Source: Chara braunii
Lineage: Eukaryota; Streptophyta; Charophyceae; Charales; Characeae
Direction: 5' to 3'
DNA: 45,607 nucleotides
NCBI GenBank assembly: GCA_003427395.1
Contig: BFEA01000143.1
Location: forward strand, 1,531,026 to 1,576,632
The position numbers and the translations under genes were made by a program. Below, in pieces: positions 41,564-45,607 of this stretch. The notes beneath the pieces were generated by a model. That model was not told the DNA's origin. It made no database searches and saw only the letters and a program-made list of their open reading frames with translations. Positions within the stretch are counted from its first letter, which is position 1. Every line of letters starts with the position of its first letter.

Positions 41564-42470
41564 TGTATATAACAAGAATCATGAGACCACCTCCATGGGG
41601 TTTGTCGTAAATTTTTCACTCTGCTGACTCTGCTGTTACTTGATTTAGTACAAGTTTTCATATGAAGGCAGAGCATCCACTGGTCTGTCAACTTTTGACC
41701 CGAGTGATTGTGTTTTCGTCACAGGGAGCAGGCAGTCGAGCCGAGTGCACATTGCCTGATTTCCCAGCCTTAGGCGAAGGCATGGTACTATCACTTGGTT
41801 ACAGGGAGCAGGCAATCGAGCCGGGTGCACATTGCCTGATTTCCCAGCCTTGGTATTATCACATGGTGACCTTAGCATGAGTGTGGCCGTACATTTCAAA
41901 CAATTTGCCGAACCTACAGGGCCCTGCTGTTCTTCAACGCCCAGGGGAGGAGAGGATGAAAAGTAGCTGTGGAATAGTAGTCGGAGTGGTTTAGACTTGC
42001 AGAGACAGCAACACCCTTGAAAAGCTTCACAAAATGGGAGATGAGAAGTAGAGTGGTCAGGGGCCAGTTTCCTATCTCAGTTGGTTTTTCATGCAAGTGG
42101 CATTCAGGAGGTTGTCGGTTCAATTCCCCAAAGCTGCCTGTGACGTGCTTGGTGTTCACCAGCTGAGATAGTTGGCTTGCCCCCTCTAGTCAGTCTTGGT
42201 AGGCTCCTAGGTTCTCTTAGAGGCCCTCACCCCTGCCATTCCTCACTGTGATTATTTCCCAGGTTTGTTGGATCTTGGCTGTTCCCTACACCCGGTAGAT
42301 CAGGTTTAGTGGATCTCGAGTGTTCCCTCTACCCGGTAGATCTCAGGTGCTCGTTTCTGGTATACTTAGGCATATAGGTAGGTAGTGTGAGATATACTTG
42401 AGTGAAGAATATGGCCTACTTGTTTTTAAAAGAGGAAGTGGAGGGCTTAGGAAGATCGGACTCTTATCTC
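41564..42470 (+). other. Kinase 3' flank with short duplications and a tRNA-like segment
   Basis: No gene is seen. An 80-bp unit beginning ACAGGGAGCAGGCA is tandemly repeated at 41721 and 41801. A ~43-bp unit ending CCCGGTAGATC recurs near 42280-42350. At 42073-42084 TATCTCAGTTGG (A-box-like) and at 42118-42128 GGTTCAATTCC (B-box-like) give a second tRNA-derived SINE-like head. A clear polyadenylation signal was not identified. Confidence 0.55.
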
Positions 42471-42496
42471 CATGCCAAACCGAGGAATAAAGTCAA

Positions 42497-43285
<789 letters not shown>

Positions 43286-43790
43286 TTGCCATAGAGCTGT
43301 GGTTTTATTGTGGACTGGGAACCCGGATCAACAACACCTTACACGAAGTTGCATGGCAAATAGTAACACAACCTAAAGGAAAGGGAGGACTAGAACTCCT
43401 AGACCCGGCACACCAAATTAAAGTACTGCAAATAAAATGGGTAATCAGGCTGACCCTCCAAGGCAACCTCCAATGGGTACCATTGACCCTCAATCACATC
43501 AGGGAGCTGGCGCCTTCCAGTCCCCCCCCCCCCAAACATGTCAGGTCTCTTTTGGATTTTCAACCAAGTGTGGCCCCTCCCAAGCAACGGTAGAAACAAG
43601 CACCATCAATCGGATCCGGAAGAGGCAAGGGATCGAGGGAACATAAAATCATTTTGGGAACAACTGATCCATACATAGGGAAAGATCAAGATTCATCCCA
43701 AAAGAAGAGACGAAGTCCTTAGACAGCCCGTATTTGGCAAAGCTAGAAAAAGGTGTATGGCAAATGCAACACCTACAGCTCAACTAAACT
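43286..43790 (+). pseudogene. Fragment of a second LINE (ORF2 C-terminal region)
   Basis: LHEVAWQIVTQPKGKGGLEL then LDPAHQIKVLQIKWVIRLTL aligns with KVAWKYVTRPKAQGGLGLLN and the QALQIKW segment of the intronic LINE (30170-30290). Further on, after a frameshift, RRDEVLRQPVFGKA (about 43707-43745) matches REEVLRQPLFGNP. A run of 12 C at 43523 and a stop break it. It is a diverged, truncated relative, about 170 codons long. Confidence 0.8.
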
Positions 43791-43907
43791 GATTTCCATT
43801 AAATATAATTTTATAATTTTTACGTAGGCTACTAGACTGAACAGGGGAAACTTGCCCGACCGGGTAAAAAATAATTAAAAAAACTAGGCTACCAGCCAGG
43901 CCATCTG

Positions 43908-43991
43908 GGTCGCCCTGTTTTCCGGGACGACCCGGTCATGCAAGAAGCAGGGAAGGTCGCCCTGTTTTCCGGGACGACCCGGTCATGCAAG
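43908..43991 (+). repeat. Duplicated hairpin unit
   Basis: GGTCGCCCTGTTTTCCGGGA followed by CGACCCGGTCATGCAAG occurs at 43908 and 43955 (period 47). Each copy folds as GGGTCG/CGACCC extended by CCC/GGG with one bulged base. Confidence 0.85.
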
Positions 43992-44089
43992 GAGGAAGGG
44001 TAGATAGCGGACGGCATGACGCAACGGGCAGTTGCTATGTGGCTCCTTTTTGAAAAAAATAAAAAANAAAAAACGCAGAGCGACAAATA

Positions 44090-45607
44090 TTTGCGGCTTT
44101 AAAAAAAAAAAAAAAAAAAANAATCAATCAATCAAACCAGTGGGCAGGGAGGATAAGAGAGGGTCGGGAGGATCGAGTCCACGGGTGGGGGAGTAATCAG
44201 AGGGAAGGGTGGGGCCTCTTTTTGTTTTTGATTTTTTTGATTTTTTTTCTTTTTTGAAATCGGCAGGGAAGGATTGGGGAAAAGATCGCAGGGAATGGTA
44301 GAGCAAGGATCAGGCAATGGTCGGTGGACAACGATCGGGCAAGATGAACCGGTCCCTCTCACTCACTCAATCAATCAACCAAACAGTCAAACAATCAAAT
44401 TTCAGTGATTGATTGATTGATTTGATTCAGCATGGGGGATGGAAGGACCGAGGTCGAGATCGACGGTTGGGATAATCACGATCGGTTTCGCTGGGGTCCT
44501 CTTTCTGTCGCTCTCAATCAATCAATCAATCAATCAATTAATCAATTATTCAATCAATCAATCAATCAATCGATCAAATTCAATTGATTGATCCACCACG
44601 GGAGACGAAGAATCGGCTTGATTTTATTGAGCACGGGGGACGGATGAACCGGGGTCGGGATCCGCGGTTGGGATCGTCCCGATCGGGATCGCAGTGATAG
44701 GAGGCAGAGGAGATGGATGGGGAGGGTAGGTGGAGGAAACGAAGCAAGGACAGTAGGGGAAGAGGACAACTCCCTCTCTCTCTCTCTCTCTCTCAATCGA
44801 TCAATTAACCAACCATGTTACCAATCAATCAACATCGATCGATTGATTGATATTAGTGGATTGATTGATTGATTGTTGGGGTCGAGGGTCAGCGCTGGGG
44901 TCGGGGAGGGTTGGCTGACTTTCGGGGAAGGGCCGAGTGACTTTTGGGGGGAGGGTTGACGGTAAGGTCCTCTCTCTCTCGCTCTCAATCAATCAATCAA
45001 TCAACCAATCAGTCAATCAATCAAATTTGATTGATTGATTGATTAATTTGATTGAGCATGTGATACGAAGAGTCGACCTGATATGATTGCTTTCGCGAAT
45101 GTTTTTGTTTTTTTTTGTTTTTTAATCATATGAATGAATTAATGCATGAATGAAAGAATCAATCAATCAATTGACTTATTGATTAATTGATCAATCAATC
45201 AATACATACATACAAATAAGAACAGTAAATATTAAAAAAAAAATGTTGGCGGGTCACGGAGGGTGAGGGAGGGTCCGGGAGGGTCGTCGAGCAGGGGATG
45301 CGGAGAGTCAGGAAGGACCTGAGAAGGCCGTGGAGGGACGGGGAGGATCAAGTTATGTCGGCGGGCAGGGTTCCCCCCCCCCTCACTCTCTCTCTCTCTC
45401 TCTTTGTGCTCTCTCTCTCTCTCTCTCTCTCTCCCACCAACTTTAAGCTTCCGTTTCCCTCGCCCCCACCCATTAATCCATCCATCGGTCAATCAATCAA
45501 CCAGCCAACCAATCAATTAATCACTCAACCAACGAATCAATTAATCAACCAACCAACCAATCTCTCTCTCTCTCTCTCTCTCTCCCCCCCACCATCTTCA
45601 AGCTTTA
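44090..45607. repeat. AATC/GATT tetranucleotide and CT microsatellite field
   Basis: Runs of AATC recur on the plus strand (44123, 44368, 44515-44575, 44985-45025, 45155-45200, 45485-45560), alternating with GATT runs (44405-44425, 44840-44875, 45030-45055), so successive arrays are inverted. CT runs lie at 44772-44794, 45387-45433 and 45562-45583. G-rich spacers share GGTCGGG/GGATCG words. No gene is supported. Confidence 0.85.

Overview
This is a eukaryotic nuclear window. It carries plant-type spliced exons, plant-type chromoviral Ty3/gypsy retrotransposons, a plant-style L1-like LINE and TTTAGGG-type telomeric motifs. The only host gene I can support is a plus-strand hybrid histidine kinase of the plant CHASE/CRE1 (cytokinin-receptor) architecture: HATPase end, degenerate receiver, canonical C-terminal receiver. 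Very long, transposon-loaded introns in a histidine-kinase gene fit a large-genome streptophyte, possibly a charophyte alga such as Chara. That assignment is inference.

Layout. Three kinase exons are visible: 439-481 (43 nt, ATPase G2 box), 35809-39867 (4059 nt, ATPase end, degenerate receiver with a giant linker, first half of the receiver) and 41336-41563 (rest of the receiver and stop). Upstream exons lie outside the window. The intron 482-35808 is about 35.3 kb and holds almost everything else.

Inside that intron, in order: a TCTA microsatellite; Ty3/gypsy element A (about 1561-10324) with a 5' LTR, primer-binding site, a leader rich in TGACGTGGC motifs and hosting a foldback element, decayed gag-pol with a tRNA-Gly-like insert, and a truncated 3' LTR; a palindromic junction to an inverted LTR of the same family (10375-11538); Ty3/gypsy element B (11539-20671), whose 5' LTR is cut to about 100 bp and whose pol is interrupted by a 354-bp MITE; a minus-strand LTR-element remnant (about 21.3-22.95 kb) with head-to-head primer-binding sites; an L1-like LINE (about 22.97-32.4 kb) with pyrimidine-rich 5' monomers, ORF1 and ORF2; degenerate tandem repeats and an assembly gap; and a solo-type LTR (34392-35744) ending 64 bp before the kinase acceptor site.

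Downstream of the kinase are short tandem duplications, tRNA-like SINE heads, CT/GT microsatellites, a second LINE fragment (43.3-43.8 kb) and AATC/GATT tetranucleotide fields to the window end. All retroelement genes are broken by stops or frameshifts. The kinase reading frame is open across all three exons. No dedicated novel enzymatic system is evident; the noteworthy biology is the gene architecture and the rearranged transposon structures.
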